This document shows positions 8,784 through 16,471 of a DNA stretch of 64,000 nt, piece after piece. Positions within the stretch are counted from its first letter, which is position 1. The number at the start of each line of letters is the position of its first letter. This DNA is from Bacillota bacterium (GTDB taxonomy: Bacteria > Bacillota > Clostridia > Acetivibrionales > JAEXSP01): positions 124,001 to 188,000 of the forward strand of contig JAEXSP010000032.1 in NCBI GenBank assembly GCA_023453795.1, written 5' to 3'. The translations under genes were made by a program, and so were the position numbers. The notes under the pieces are model-generated. The model was given only the letters and a program-made list of their open reading frames with translations. It made no database searches and had not been told where the DNA came from.

Positions 8784-8801
8784 CGTTGGGGGGTGATAAT
8801 A

Positions 8802-9263
8802 ATGCCGATGTCAAGAGATTCTGTGGTTACGGCAGTTGATTTTATAAACCTGAGAAACAGGGTGCGGAATGAGATGCTGAGAAGAAACGGATTAGGATCT
8901 TTAACCGGTTATTCCAGCCCTAACTATGACTTTTCCACTATACCTTCTACCGGCTCGCCCATTCTGGAAGAGCACTTTGACAAGATACGGGATGTAATGG
9001 CAGTTATTAGTCCTTACAGGGTCGGGCTTGGAGAAAAAAGCAGGGGAGACATTGTTATGGCAATGAGCATACTTGAAGCTAATATGACTTCTTTTGAAGC
9101 ACAGCCAAGGAACGCTACAAGCAACAATGACTGTAATTCCCAATGCAGTGGAATGTGTGTGTGGACTTGTATTAATACCTGTGCAGGTACCTGCTCAGCT
9201 GATTGCAGAAATAACTGCTCAGGCAGCTGCAGCGGTGGTTGCCGCGGAGGATGCGGATGTTGA
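8802..9263 (+). CDS. Cys-rich CXXX-repeat protein, probable radical SAM substrate
   Basis: A 153-residue protein in two parts. Residues 1-110 are a non-Cys domain with helices (VDFINLRNRVRNEMLRRNGL and EEHFDKIRDVMAVIS). Residues 111-153 hold twelve cysteines: eleven in exact C-X3-C register (111, 115, 119 and so on to 151) plus C153 as the last residue. Spacers are Gly/Ser/Asn/Thr-rich. CXXX-repeat peptides are known in families paired with radical SAM peptide maturases, and such a maturase lies about 1 kb downstream. ATG 8802 is chosen over GTG 8793 because GGGGGGTG is properly spaced. It follows the tail fibre by 18 bases, so it is part of the tail operon. Thioether cross-linking is an inference. 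Confidence 0.75.
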   Translation: MPMSRDSVVTAVDFINLRNRVRNEMLRRNGLGSLTGYSSPNYDFSTIPSTGSPILEEHFDKIRDVMAVISPYRVGLGEKSRGDIVMAMSILEANMTSFEAQPRNATSNNDCNSQCSGMCVWTCINTCAGTCSADCRNNCSGSCSGGCRGGCGC

Positions 9264-9306
9264 TAATAAACACGTAAACGCTAATTATTTTATGGAGGTG
9301 ACATTT

Positions 9307-9837
9307 ATGAGCGGTATGGGAGATTGTAATTTATCGTTATCTAAAATTTATATGGATTTGGTGGATACAGATACAATAGTACCTGAACATCTGATTGAAT
9401 ATAAGAAAAACCTGAAAGGTCTTGGGAAGGAATACAACATCAGTATGGAACAAGCCGTCAAAAGTATTATGGAGGTTGTGGAAAAGTACCTGCATCTGGC
9501 AAGAATAGAAAAACGTTTTGCCAAGAAAAAGCTCCTGGAATCATTCTCTGAAATATTAAATTTGATTAATACCAACTTCTACACTGTAAATGCCGGTTTT
9601 TATTTAAAAATGTGCGAGTATAAGCTTTGCGACAACAAAGCAACCATTCAACAGAAAATAGACCTTTTAAAAAGCTGCATTCCAGATAGCGATTCCGAGC
9701 CCCTTGATATAAAAATCAGGTGCAGGGCTGAGCTGCTGAACCTTTACATGCTGTATCCGGAAAACTATCTAAGAGAAATGAGAACTCTTTCAGATGAACT
9801 AAAACCGCTGATTGCACTCAGAGATAGTGCCAACTGA
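9307..9837 (+). CDS. Helical protein of the Cys-rich peptide module, unknown function
   Basis: A 176-residue, mostly alpha-helical acidic protein that I do not recognise. It starts with GGAGGTG six bases before ATG 9307. The same frame is open upstream to 9094 through the Cys-rich gene, but that extension is an artefact of the 12-base repeat period. There is no signal peptide or membrane segment. Helices around SMEQAVKSIMEVVEKYLHLA and a C-terminal half with scattered Cys residues suggest a protein-binding role, perhaps substrate recognition or chaperoning for the maturase. That is inferred from position only. Confidence 0.55.
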   Translation: MSGMGDCNLSLSKIYMDLVDTDTIVPEHLIEYKKNLKGLGKEYNISMEQAVKSIMEVVEKYLHLARIEKRFAKKKLLESFSEILNLINTNFYTVNAGFYLKMCEYKLCDNKATIQQKIDLLKSCIPDSDSEPLDIKIRCRAELLNLYMLYPENYLREMRTLSDELKPLIALRDSAN

Positions 9838-9842
9838 TTTGA

Positions 9843-9868
9843 GGGGGTGTAAACCGCCCCCTTCCTTT
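9843..9868 (+). terminator. Hairpin between Cys-rich genes and maturase genes
   Basis: GGGGG (9843-9847) and CCCCC (9857-9861) form a GC-only stem that a T-G wobble can extend, followed by a pyrimidine-rich TTCCTTTATTT. It may be a leaky terminator that lets the structural genes be made in excess over the maturase. The T-tract is interrupted, so efficiency is doubtful. Confidence 0.45.
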
Positions 9869-9911
9869 ATTTGTTATGGGTCGAAAAGTAAGAGAAAAAG
9901 GGGGCATGCAA

Positions 9912-10265
9912 ATGGGCGAGACTATAATAAAGGATGTGGCAATACCCGAGGAGCTTTGTAGTTACGTTCAGAGACTGCAGTATGAGCTTGACGGATACAG
10001 GGTCCTGATGAAATCCATTCTAAGGTGCGGGGAGTTTAGATATAACGAAGATGTATACAGCTTGTTTATGAATGAGTTTCAAAAAACAAACATGCAGTTG
10101 AGGGTTCTTTTAGAGGAGATAAAAACCGAGTATTGTCCCGAACCTAAAGATAGTTTTCATAATGTTGATATAAGCATCTTATTTAGAGAAAATTTGGCGA
10201 GATTTACACGCAAGGATTCTTCCTGCTCATATCAGATGTGCATGGAGCGGGATGGGGGGTGCTAA
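9912..10265 (+). CDS. Small accessory protein, possible CXXX-peptide modification protein
   Basis: A 117-residue protein with helices (EELCSYVQRLQYELDGYRVL, MKSILRCG, MNEFQKTNMQLRVLLEEI), several cysteines and a C-terminal CMERDGGC. Its size and position next to the maturase resemble the small 'CXXX repeat peptide modification system' proteins described with other radical SAM systems; I cannot confirm family membership by eye. ATG 9912 is preferred because GGGGG sits seven bases before it; ATG 9876 and 9906 are possible but worse. It overlaps the maturase ORF, which suggests translational coupling. Confidence 0.55.
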   Translation: MGETIIKDVAIPEELCSYVQRLQYELDGYRVLMKSILRCGEFRYNEDVYSLFMNEFQKTNMQLRVLLEEIKTEYCPEPKDSFHNVDISILFRENLARFTRKDSSCSYQMCMERDGGC

Positions 10266-11601
10266 CTTGGTGGGTATAGCAGCAAAAGTGCCTATGTTTT
10301 CCGAATTATTCAGGAGGTTGTATCCCGAGCTTGAATTGCTCCGGTTGGATGATAGTGAGATGATAAAGGACATAACCTTTGTTGTAACTGAGGATTGTAA
10401 TTTAAGGTGTACCTACTGTTATGAGCATAATAAAAACAGTAAAAAGAGAATGACAAAAGACATAGCAAAAAAGGCTGTCGATATGATCTTTAACGAACAG
10501 TCAAAACCCAGGGGAAAATTCATAAATTCTTACAATACTATAGGTGTCGTCTTGGAATTTGTGGGTGGAGAGCCGTTTCTTGAAATAGAACTTATAGACT
10601 ATATTGTTGAGTATTTCAGGTATAAGGCTGTATCTCTAAACCATAGATGGGCGTTAAACTACATGATATCCTTTTCTACAAACGGGGTATTGTATAATGA
10701 TCCGAGGGTGCAGGACTTTTTGAGGAGAAATGACGGGCGCGTAAGCCTTTCAATCTCAATTGACGGGAACAAGGAACTACATGACTCATGCAGGAAATTT
10801 CCCGACGGCACCGGAAGCTATGATGTTGTTGAGAAGGCTTTCAAGCATTATCTCGGATGCAGCTCACAAAAGTCTACAAAAGTGACAATTTCCCCGGAGA
10901 ACATAGAACATCTATTCAGCGCGTGCAAACACCTGTTTGAAATGGGGCTCACATTCATACCCGCAAACTGCGTGTTTGAGAATGTCTGGGAACTAAAACA
11001 TGCCCAAATACTGTATGAACAGCTGTTGCTTCTCGCAGGCTATCTGCTTGAAGAAAACAGGTATTCATACCTTTTATGCACATTCTTTGATGAAACAATC
11101 GGACAGCCTTTGCCGGAAACAGAAAATCAGAACTGGTGCGGAGGTACGGGCAAAATGCTGGCCATAGCACCCGACGGCAAGCTTTATCCCTGTCTCAGAT
11201 ATCTGCCTTTTTCTTTGAATTCGGGCTGCAGACCTCTTGTCATAGGAGATGTCGATAACGGAATAGAGGTAACCGAAGAGCAGAGGGAAGTAGTGAGAAT
11301 GCTTAATTCGATAACCCGGAGAAGCCAGAGCACCGACGAATGCTTCTATTGCCCGGTTGCCAGCGGCTGCGCCTGGTGCTCGGCATACAACTATGAAGCG
11401 ACGGGTACCCCTGGCAAGCGGGCTACCTATATATGTATAATGCACAAAGCAAGGGTCCTTGCCAATTATTATTACTGGAACAGAGTATACAAGAAAGCCG
11501 GAATACCTAAGGAATTCAAGTTGAATTTATCCGAAGAGGATATCAGGGCTATTGCCGGCGACGGAACTGCCATGCTTGAGAAAGAAGGAGGTGCGCTGTG
11601 A
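10252..11601 (+). CDS. Radical SAM/SPASM peptide maturase
   Basis: A 449-residue radical SAM enzyme. The cluster-binding CX3CX2C is C49, C53, C56 (CNLRCTYC), followed by the GGEPF motif near residue 105 and SISIDG in the barrel. The C-terminal SPASM domain is complete: WCGGTGKMLAIAPDGKLYPC, then CFYCPVASGCAWC and a final Cys in YIC, enough for two auxiliary Fe-S clusters. Such enzymes install thioether or other bonds on ribosomal peptides; the likely substrate is the CXXX protein upstream. An alternative start is TTG 10267, better spaced from GGGGGG. The stop overlaps the amidase start. Family membership is certain; the substrate is inferred from context. Confidence 0.93.
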   Translation: MGGANLVGIAAKVPMFSELFRRLYPELELLRLDDSEMIKDITFVVTEDCNLRCTYCYEHNKNSKKRMTKDIAKKAVDMIFNEQSKPRGKFINSYNTIGVVLEFVGGEPFLEIELIDYIVEYFRYKAVSLNHRWALNYMISFSTNGVLYNDPRVQDFLRRNDGRVSLSISIDGNKELHDSCRKFPDGTGSYDVVEKAFKHYLGCSSQKSTKVTISPENIEHLFSACKHLFEMGLTFIPANCVFENVWELKHAQILYEQLLLLAGYLLEENRYSYLLCTFFDETIGQPLPETENQNWCGGTGKMLAIAPDGKLYPCLRYLPFSLNSGCRPLVIGDVDNGIEVTEEQREVVRMLNSITRRSQSTDECFYCPVASGCAWCSAYNYEATGTPGKRATYICIMHKARVLANYYYWNRVYKKAGIPKEFKLNLSEEDIRAIAGDGTAMLEKEGGAL

Positions 11602-12137
11602 ACGCCATAATATTGACCACTAAGGAATTGATAAACCATACCAAGGGGTTCAAGTGGAGCCGGAAAATAAAGCAGCTGCACATACATCACACGTATAAAC
11701 CCGGACACAGTGATTACAACGGGAGGAACGGCGTAGACCTCCAGAATGCCATTAGGGATTACCATGTATATAACAGGGGCTGGAGCGACATAGAGCAGCA
11801 TGCAACGCTTCTCCCCGACGGCAGATGGGTAACGGGAAGGGATTTCAACAAAAACCCTGATTCTATAACCGGTTGGAACGAGGGAGCATTTTGTATAGAG
11901 ATGCTGGGCAATTTTGACATTGGGCATGACAGGTTCGAAGGGGCGCAGGCGGCGGCAATGTTCGAGTTCTGTGCTTTTTTTGTGCTGGACAGAGGGATTG
12001 ACGCAGGGATGGGAGTAAAATTTCACCGTGACAATCCTACAGCCCTCAAAACCTGCCCCGGTACTTCAATAAACAGGGAGGAATTCATAAAGGAGCTTTT
12101 CTCCTCGGTTAATCATATGAAGAAAACATACTGGTAG
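11598..12137 (+). CDS. N-acetylmuramoyl-L-alanine amidase (amidase_2/PGRP fold)
   Basis: A 179-residue amidase that cuts the lactyl-L-Ala bond of peptidoglycan. Visible motifs are the first zinc His in LHIHHTYKPG, the YHVYNRGWSDIEQHATLLPDG core, and the second His and Cys ligands in KFHRDNPTALKTCPG. It has no signal peptide, so holin-dependent release or loading onto the particle is likely. It starts at GTG 11598 after GGAGGTG and overlaps the radical SAM stop by four bases, so it belongs to the same translational unit. There is no separate cell-wall-binding domain. Confidence 0.9.
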   Translation: MNAIILTTKELINHTKGFKWSRKIKQLHIHHTYKPGHSDYNGRNGVDLQNAIRDYHVYNRGWSDIEQHATLLPDGRWVTGRDFNKNPDSITGWNEGAFCIEMLGNFDIGHDRFEGAQAAAMFEFCAFFVLDRGIDAGMGVKFHRDNPTALKTCPGTSINREEFIKELFSSVNHMKKTYW

Positions 12138-12372
12138 AAAAAAAGAACTATAAGACATTAGTAATATTTCATCATTTCAAAAAAATGCAAAATGTGAGAC
12201 AATAACGTTAATCAGTGCATAAATAGTGAAAACCTGAATTCTTTTGTAAAAATTCCCTGTATTTACCAATAATCAGTTCCAATACCCAGATTAAGACAAA
12301 TACTTCTTATAATTATGCCACCGAATATTTCAATAAGGCAGCTAAAAAACCAAAAGGAGGTTTGGAATACCT
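12138..12372. other. Non-coding spacer with possible promoter
   Basis: AT-rich 235-base gap between the tail/maturase operon and the regulator gene. A TATAAT sits at 12308-12313 but no good -35 element is 16-18 bases upstream, so any promoter would be weak or activator-dependent. No gene or strong hairpin was seen. Confidence 0.3.
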
Positions 12373-12891
12373 ATGGACAGCTATAAGCTAATAGAGAAAG
12401 CACTAAAAGATTACAAGTTCAACAAAGGAAGAATAGGCTTTTTAAAAAACCAGCTTGATAATATAACGCCTGAAACCTACAATGAATACATTGAAGGAGC
12501 TATGTTCATTCCGGGATATTCAGGGGCTGTACCAAAGTTTATTTCGGAGGGCGGCAGGGAAGTCTGCCAGCTGAACAAGGTGGAAGAGACCTCTGTGAAC
12601 TATAGGGGCGGTTGTTCAGACATGTATATAAAGGCTGTAAATGAAATTAAAAAGGAATTGTCTGTCCTCAGATTTTATACGCTTATTGTAGACGATTCTC
12701 TAACGGTTTTGGAAAAAATCAATCCCAAGTACAAAATAATAATTGAAAGGTATTACATTAGCAGTGAGAGCATGGATAATGTAGCAAGCATGATTCACCT
12801 CAGCCGAAGCAGATGCTATAATCTTTGCAAGGATGCAATCCAGTATATGGCAAGAATAGTATTCGGGAAGGGCCACCTTGACGCGGTGTAA
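12373..12891 (+). CDS. Sigma-70 region 4-like phage regulator (ArpU/RinA type)
   Basis: A 172-residue protein whose last 60 residues look like a sigma region 4/ArpU-type helix-turn-helix: KYKIIIERYYISSESMDNVA, then MIHLSRSRCYNLCKDAIQYM. Such proteins control late transcription in Gram-positive phages. The N-terminal part begins with a helix (LIEKALKDYKFNKGRIGFLK) that is also usual in ArpU-like proteins. GGAGG lies about 12 bases before the ATG, longer than optimal. It stands alone between the maturase operon and the lysis genes, so it may regulate either. Family assignment is moderate. Confidence 0.65.
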   Translation: MDSYKLIEKALKDYKFNKGRIGFLKNQLDNITPETYNEYIEGAMFIPGYSGAVPKFISEGGREVCQLNKVEETSVNYRGGCSDMYIKAVNEIKKELSVLRFYTLIVDDSLTVLEKINPKYKIIIERYYISSESMDNVASMIHLSRSRCYNLCKDAIQYMARIVFGKGHLDAV

Positions 12892-13102
12892 AAAGCGGAT
12901 GCAGGTATAAGTCCGAATATGTTTTGCTCTGGGGGCTATGTCAAACGGAACATGTAAAGGTGCAAGATATTTGGAATTTCTTGCAATCACCATAAGGCCA
13001 GGCTTAAATAGGTGCTTATGTAGGGTAGGGTAAATACTAACGGAACAGATTATTTCCAGATGAATGTTGTAGCATCATAAAGAAGACAATCTTATGCAGT
13101 AA

Positions 13103-13129
13103 GGGCTTGTGACGTACAGGCCCCTTTTT
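13103..13129 (+). terminator. Rho-independent terminator before holin
   Basis: GGGCTTGT (13103-13110) pairs with ACAGGCCC (13116-13123) with one wobble, five-base loop, then CTTTTT. It could end transcription of the regulator gene or act as a late antitermination site before the holin. About 200 bases of otherwise featureless sequence precede it. Confidence 0.65.
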
Positions 13130-13180
13130 ATGCCCTCATACGGAGGGCTTTGTAACTATAAAGTGGAAAGGGTGGTTATA

Positions 13181-13648
13181 ATGGAAAATGCAGCAACAAA
13201 AGGCGCTATGGGAGTTGTGGCCGGGGTGTTCGGATACCTTTGCGACAGTTTCAATGCACTGCTGGTGGTGCTTGGAATACTGATGATAGTTGATTATTTG
13301 ACGGGTGTTACCGTGTCATTAAAGAAAGGGACTTTTGATAAGAACATGGGCATATGGGGCGCTGTCAAAAAGCTGTTTTATGTGCTGATAGTACTTTTGG
13401 GCTTCCTGGCGGACTACACCATATCGGATATCGCAGCAAGGGCCGGAATTGACTTCAGTACCCAAGGACTGCTTGGAATCGCCGTTACTCTATACCTTAT
13501 CGGCAATGAAGGGTTGAGTATCACTGAAAACTGGGTGATTCTAGGACTCCCATCGCCCACATTCCTTACGAAGGCATTTGGATTTATGAAGGATCAGTCT
13601 GGAAAGTTAGTAAAAATACCGGAAGAGGAGAAGAAGGTAAAGGTATGA
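13181..13648 (+). CDS. Phage holin (toxin secretion/phage lysis family)
   Basis: A 155-residue membrane protein of the phage_holin_4-type family. Hydrophobic segments lie at about residues 22-40 (FNALLVVLGILMIVDYL, the typical LxIxDYxTG region), 62-80 (FYVLIVLLGFLADYTI) and 95-115. The charged C-terminus (EEEKKVKV) is typical for cytoplasmic holin tails. It permeabilises the membrane so that lysins reach the wall or particles leave. ATG 13181 follows GGGTGG; an in-frame ATG at 13109 lies inside a terminator hairpin and is rejected. It precedes the NlpC/P60 lysin. Confidence 0.9.
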   Translation: MENAATKGAMGVVAGVFGYLCDSFNALLVVLGILMIVDYLTGVTVSLKKGTFDKNMGIWGAVKKLFYVLIVLLGFLADYTISDIAARAGIDFSTQGLLGIAVTLYLIGNEGLSITENWVILGLPSPTFLTKAFGFMKDQSGKLVKIPEEEKKVKV

Positions 13649-14047
13649 GCAAGAGGGGTTAATTCTTAAGGCTTGCACAATCCAAGGCCGGCGTTTGCGG
13701 CTATGTGTTCGGCTCACAGTGTTGATTAACAAAATAACTGACAAAACAAGAGATATGAAAGTTGCACGGGATATCGTGGGAAACTCCGATTCATCAAAGG
13801 GATTCAGTGGGACGCACGAGAAACCCCATGACAAATATTTTTGAGAATATGAAAACGTTAAATAATAAAAGAAGAAAGAGCACTTTATAAGCTTGGAAGC
13901 CCTATAGCACAAGGAGATAAGGTGCTTTTCTTATGCTTATATATAATTATACTAAGACTCCGGACAAATGAAAAGACCCATTGCGTGCTAACGATGGCTA
14001 TACTAGTTGAAACTTATTTATAAGTAATTTGAAAGGATGGATTAGAC
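13649..14047. other. Non-coding 400-base gap in lysis cassette with possible structure
   Basis: No credible gene. From 13755 to 13830 the sequence has short paired G/C blocks (GGGATATCGTGGGAAACTCC and GAAACCCC) that may fold. GAGCAC (13879-13884) and GTGCTTTTC near 13922-13930 form a stem with a long loop and a T-rich flank, possibly a terminator. I could not assign a known RNA family. Confidence 0.3.
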
Positions 14048-14869
14048 ATGAGTGAATATTTAGAGAAGGCAAAAGAAAAACTTGGATGGGGGTATGTACT
14101 TGGTGCTGACGGTCGAATACTTACCCAAAAGCTATTGGATATATGGAAGTATAACTATCCGGCAAACGAGAGAGAACATGACACGGAGCTTGCGAAAAGG
14201 TGGATGGGAAAGCGTGTTTTAGACTGTAGCGGATATGTTATATTAAATGCTCAGGAGTGCAACTACCTTCCAAAGTCATATGACGATACTGCATCCGGGT
14301 TGTATTTTAACCAGTGTACACCGATTACAAAAGCAGAATTACGTCCTGAAGACCTTGTATTTATCGCAGACAATACCGGACATATACATCATGTCGGAAT
14401 ATATGCCGGTGATGGAAAAGTCTATGAGGCGAAGAAAACAAGTGTGGGCGTAGTAATCGGAAATGTAAATAGGTTTAACAGGTTCGGCAGACCGATTTTT
14501 AACCCAAATATATTAACGGTCTACGATGCTATTTCTTACTACCACACTAAAGGTATCGTTACAGCAGATCAGGACATGAAGACAGACTTCAAAGGCGGAA
14601 ACCTTTCTGTAACAAGATTTGGAGCATTGCTGGTAAAATCATCAGCATTACTGAACTATAGGGCTATTTCCGTCGAAGATGCTATTAAACAATGGTCTTC
14701 AAAAAAACTTAAAGATGGTACTCCTGTAATTGGCAGCCCACGCGACATGATAAAAGATTTTGAAGATGCCAAAAAGGATAAAAACCATAAGTTAAGTCCA
14801 ACAAGATTTCAGGGATTTCTTATTAAGTCGATGCGGTATTTGAAGGAAGTTGGAGGCAAGGCAAAATAA
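14048..14869 (+). CDS. NlpC/P60-type cell wall hydrolase (endolysin)
   Basis: A 273-residue protein. The N-terminal 160 residues form an NlpC/P60-like cysteine peptidase: catalytic Cys in VLDCSGYVILN, and catalytic His in HIHHVGIYAGDGKVYEA. These enzymes cut D-Glu-diamino acid or related peptide bonds in peptidoglycan. The C-terminal 100 residues (two copies of a helical motif around SVTRFGALLVKSSALLNYRA and SPTRFQGFLIKSMRYL) look like a duplicated wall-binding or dimerisation module. There is no signal peptide, which fits a holin-dependent lysin. It is the second lytic enzyme of the locus beside the amidase. Confidence 0.85.
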   Translation: MSEYLEKAKEKLGWGYVLGADGRILTQKLLDIWKYNYPANEREHDTELAKRWMGKRVLDCSGYVILNAQECNYLPKSYDDTASGLYFNQCTPITKAELRPEDLVFIADNTGHIHHVGIYAGDGKVYEAKKTSVGVVIGNVNRFNRFGRPIFNPNILTVYDAISYYHTKGIVTADQDMKTDFKGGNLSVTRFGALLVKSSALLNYRAISVEDAIKQWSSKKLKDGTPVIGSPRDMIKDFEDAKKDKNHKLSPTRFQGFLIKSMRYLKEVGGKAK

Positions 14870-14899
14870 AGCCAGGTTCATGTATTGCATACGTAAAGA

Positions 14900-15109
14900 A
14901 TGGAGGCATATATCAACGCTTCAGCAATGTCTATATTGGAAAAGACTTATTTTGAACATCTACGATCTAGTTGGAAAGTTGCTTTTAAAAGTCTGATTGA
15001 TTTTGCAGAACATGAAGAACTTATAAAGAAGATAGTTGAGAAGCTTAAAATAGAGGATATTGACATTCTCAAAACGGTACTTTATTACATTATTGGAATG
15101 AGTTTGTGA
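14900..15109 (+). CDS. Small hypothetical protein or gene fragment
   Basis: An open frame of 69 codons giving a helical product (LRSSWKVAFKSLIDFAEHEE, IVEKLKIEDIDILKTVL). It has no convincing ribosome binding site, and lies between a lysin and a decayed transposase. It could be the 3' end of a broken gene. I do not recognise a family. Confidence 0.3.
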   Translation: MEAYINASAMSILEKTYFEHLRSSWKVAFKSLIDFAEHEELIKKIVEKLKIEDIDILKTVLYYIIGMSL

Positions 15110-15199
15110 ATTTTTTTGAGGAGTTAATATAATCCTAAAGGAAATCTACTTTTTTTATGGAAATTTAATTGTAATATAATTGGAATTACCTCTTTTACC

Positions 15200-15620
15200 G
15201 CTGACCTCAAACCTATCTACAAGGCACCGACCTTCTGGCTCTGCAGGAGCAGGATGCTTTCGATGTCAAATGGGGCTCGAAATATCCCAATGCAGTACGC
15301 TATGGCGTAACAATTGGGAGGAACTCAGTGGGTTTTTCAAGTATCCACAAGAAATCAGGAAAATCATATATACAACCAACGCAATAGAAGATTTCAATCG
15401 GCAGCTGCGGAAAGTGACCAAAACAAAATTGGTTTATCCATCCGATGAAGCATTGATGAAATCGCTCTGCTTGGCTGTCCGTGGACTGGACGGGTCCAAG
15501 GGCTGGGGAACGATCCTTGATCTACTCATGATTTACTTTGATGGCGACCAACTTTCGTCCATACTAATCCCATTACCCCTGCAAGATATAGCCAGCCTTC
15601 TTCAATCCAAATATATGTAA
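15200..15620 (+). pseudogene. IS256-family (mutator) transposase remnant
   Basis: Only the C-terminal third of a mutator-type transposase survives, spread over three frames: ADLKPIYKAPT from 15200, then ALQEQDAFDVKWGSKYPNAV from 15238, then NNWEELSGFFKYPQEIRKII and TTNAIEDFNRQLRKVTKTK to the stop at 15618-15620. At least two frameshifts and a 5' deletion make it inactive. It marks the junction between the tail locus and the secreted-protein island. No terminal inverted repeats were located. Confidence 0.85.
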
Positions 15621-15689
15621 TATCATTTACCCATTTCTCATTTGATTTCTCAGCTTTAAAACTTTAAAGCACTGATTTAAAAGGATCTC

Positions 15690-15800
15690 AGCAACCGGTG
15701 CATATTTCGGTCGCATCCGGACACTGATTCCGGCAACATCCGGATAGCATTTCGGAATTATCCGTACAATGTAACGGCACATCCGGACACCTTGTCGAGT
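15690..15800. repeat. Short CATCCGGA repeats at an IS21-like end
   Basis: The octamer CATCCGGA occurs three times (near 15714, 15751 and 15780), with related ATCCGTAC between. Multiple internal terminal repeats are usual at IS21-family ends, and an istA remnant starts at 15852. Confidence 0.5.
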
Positions 15801-15851
15801 TAATAAAACAACTGTTACTCTTTAATCAGAATGATTAGAGGGGGCAGATCG

Positions 15852-16150
15852 ATGAGGAGGCTGGAAATGCTGAAAGCAAGAGAAATTTTAAGACTAAAAC
15901 ATGAAATAGGACTATCACTAAGAGAAATCGGTCAAGCCTGTAACTGTGGCAATCAACAGTATCGGAGATTCTTGAGAGAGCCAAAAAGGCAGGAATATCA
16001 TGGCCAATCGACCTTGATGACAAACAATTAATGGCAATGCTTTATCCACCGTTAGAAGGCAAGTATTTCAGGTACATTCCTTTTGCAACTGTAGAATCAG
16101 AAAGCGACATAAGCGGAAGCGCGATAACAGGCATTGCCCATCAGAGATGA
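15852..16150 (+). pseudogene. IS21-family transposase (IstA) N-terminal remnant
   Basis: The first frame encodes MRRLEMLKAREILRLKHEIG and SLREIGQACNCG, the usual IstA helix-turn-helix; after a frameshift near 15950 it continues as VSEILERAKKAGISWPIDLD and QLMAMLYPPLEGKYF, ending at a TGA near 16150. The catalytic DDE region and IstB are missing. It is a dead fragment. Confidence 0.8.
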
Positions 16151-16199
16151 AGAAAAAAATAAATATGTGAAAAAGTTTCCGAACTTCTACTTATGTGAC

Positions 16200-16228
16200 T
16201 TGACAAAAAAGAGCATTATACTTAAACT
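16200..16228 (+). promoter_or_regulatory. Candidate promoter for subtilase-RHS operon
   Basis: TTGACA (16200-16205), 17 bases, TAAACT (16223-16228). It is the best match upstream of the secreted-protein genes and leaves a leader of about 235 bases that contains a terminator-like hairpin. Confidence 0.45.
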
Positions 16229-16393
16229 TAAAATCAAGAAATATCTGTCGAAATTTGCAATAAAATAATATATTACCAAGATTATGAGAGTGACTGATTT
16301 CTTAATGATATAATCTTTTTGCTTCAGTGTTAAATTATTTATACAGACATAATAAAAGAATTAATTTTTAATTATTAATGGTATATAAATGAA

Positions 16394-16432
16394 AAATAAT
16401 AGCTGAAGGAATAAATTAGCTGTTATTTTTTG
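16394..16432 (+). terminator. Leader terminator/attenuator before subtilase genes
   Basis: AAATAATAGCT (16394-16404) pairs with AGCTGTTATTT (16418-16428) over 11 base pairs, followed by T residues to 16431. Placed 40 bases before the first start codon, it looks like an attenuator. I did not find a known riboswitch upstream. Confidence 0.55.
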
Positions 16433-16471
16433 TTTTGCTTGAAATATTTAATAAAAGGTTGGAGAAACAAA

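Noticed and set aside
9094..9306. Open frame through the Cys-rich gene that continues into the 176-aa gene, suggesting a frameshift fusion
   Set aside because: The 12-base period of the Cys repeats keeps other frames open by chance, and ATG 9307 has its own strong ribosome binding site. No slippery sequence was seen.
15180..15620. Open frame of 146 codons as an intact gene
   Set aside because: Its first third is out of frame with the transposase sequence; the real coding signal jumps among three frames, so it is a pseudogene.
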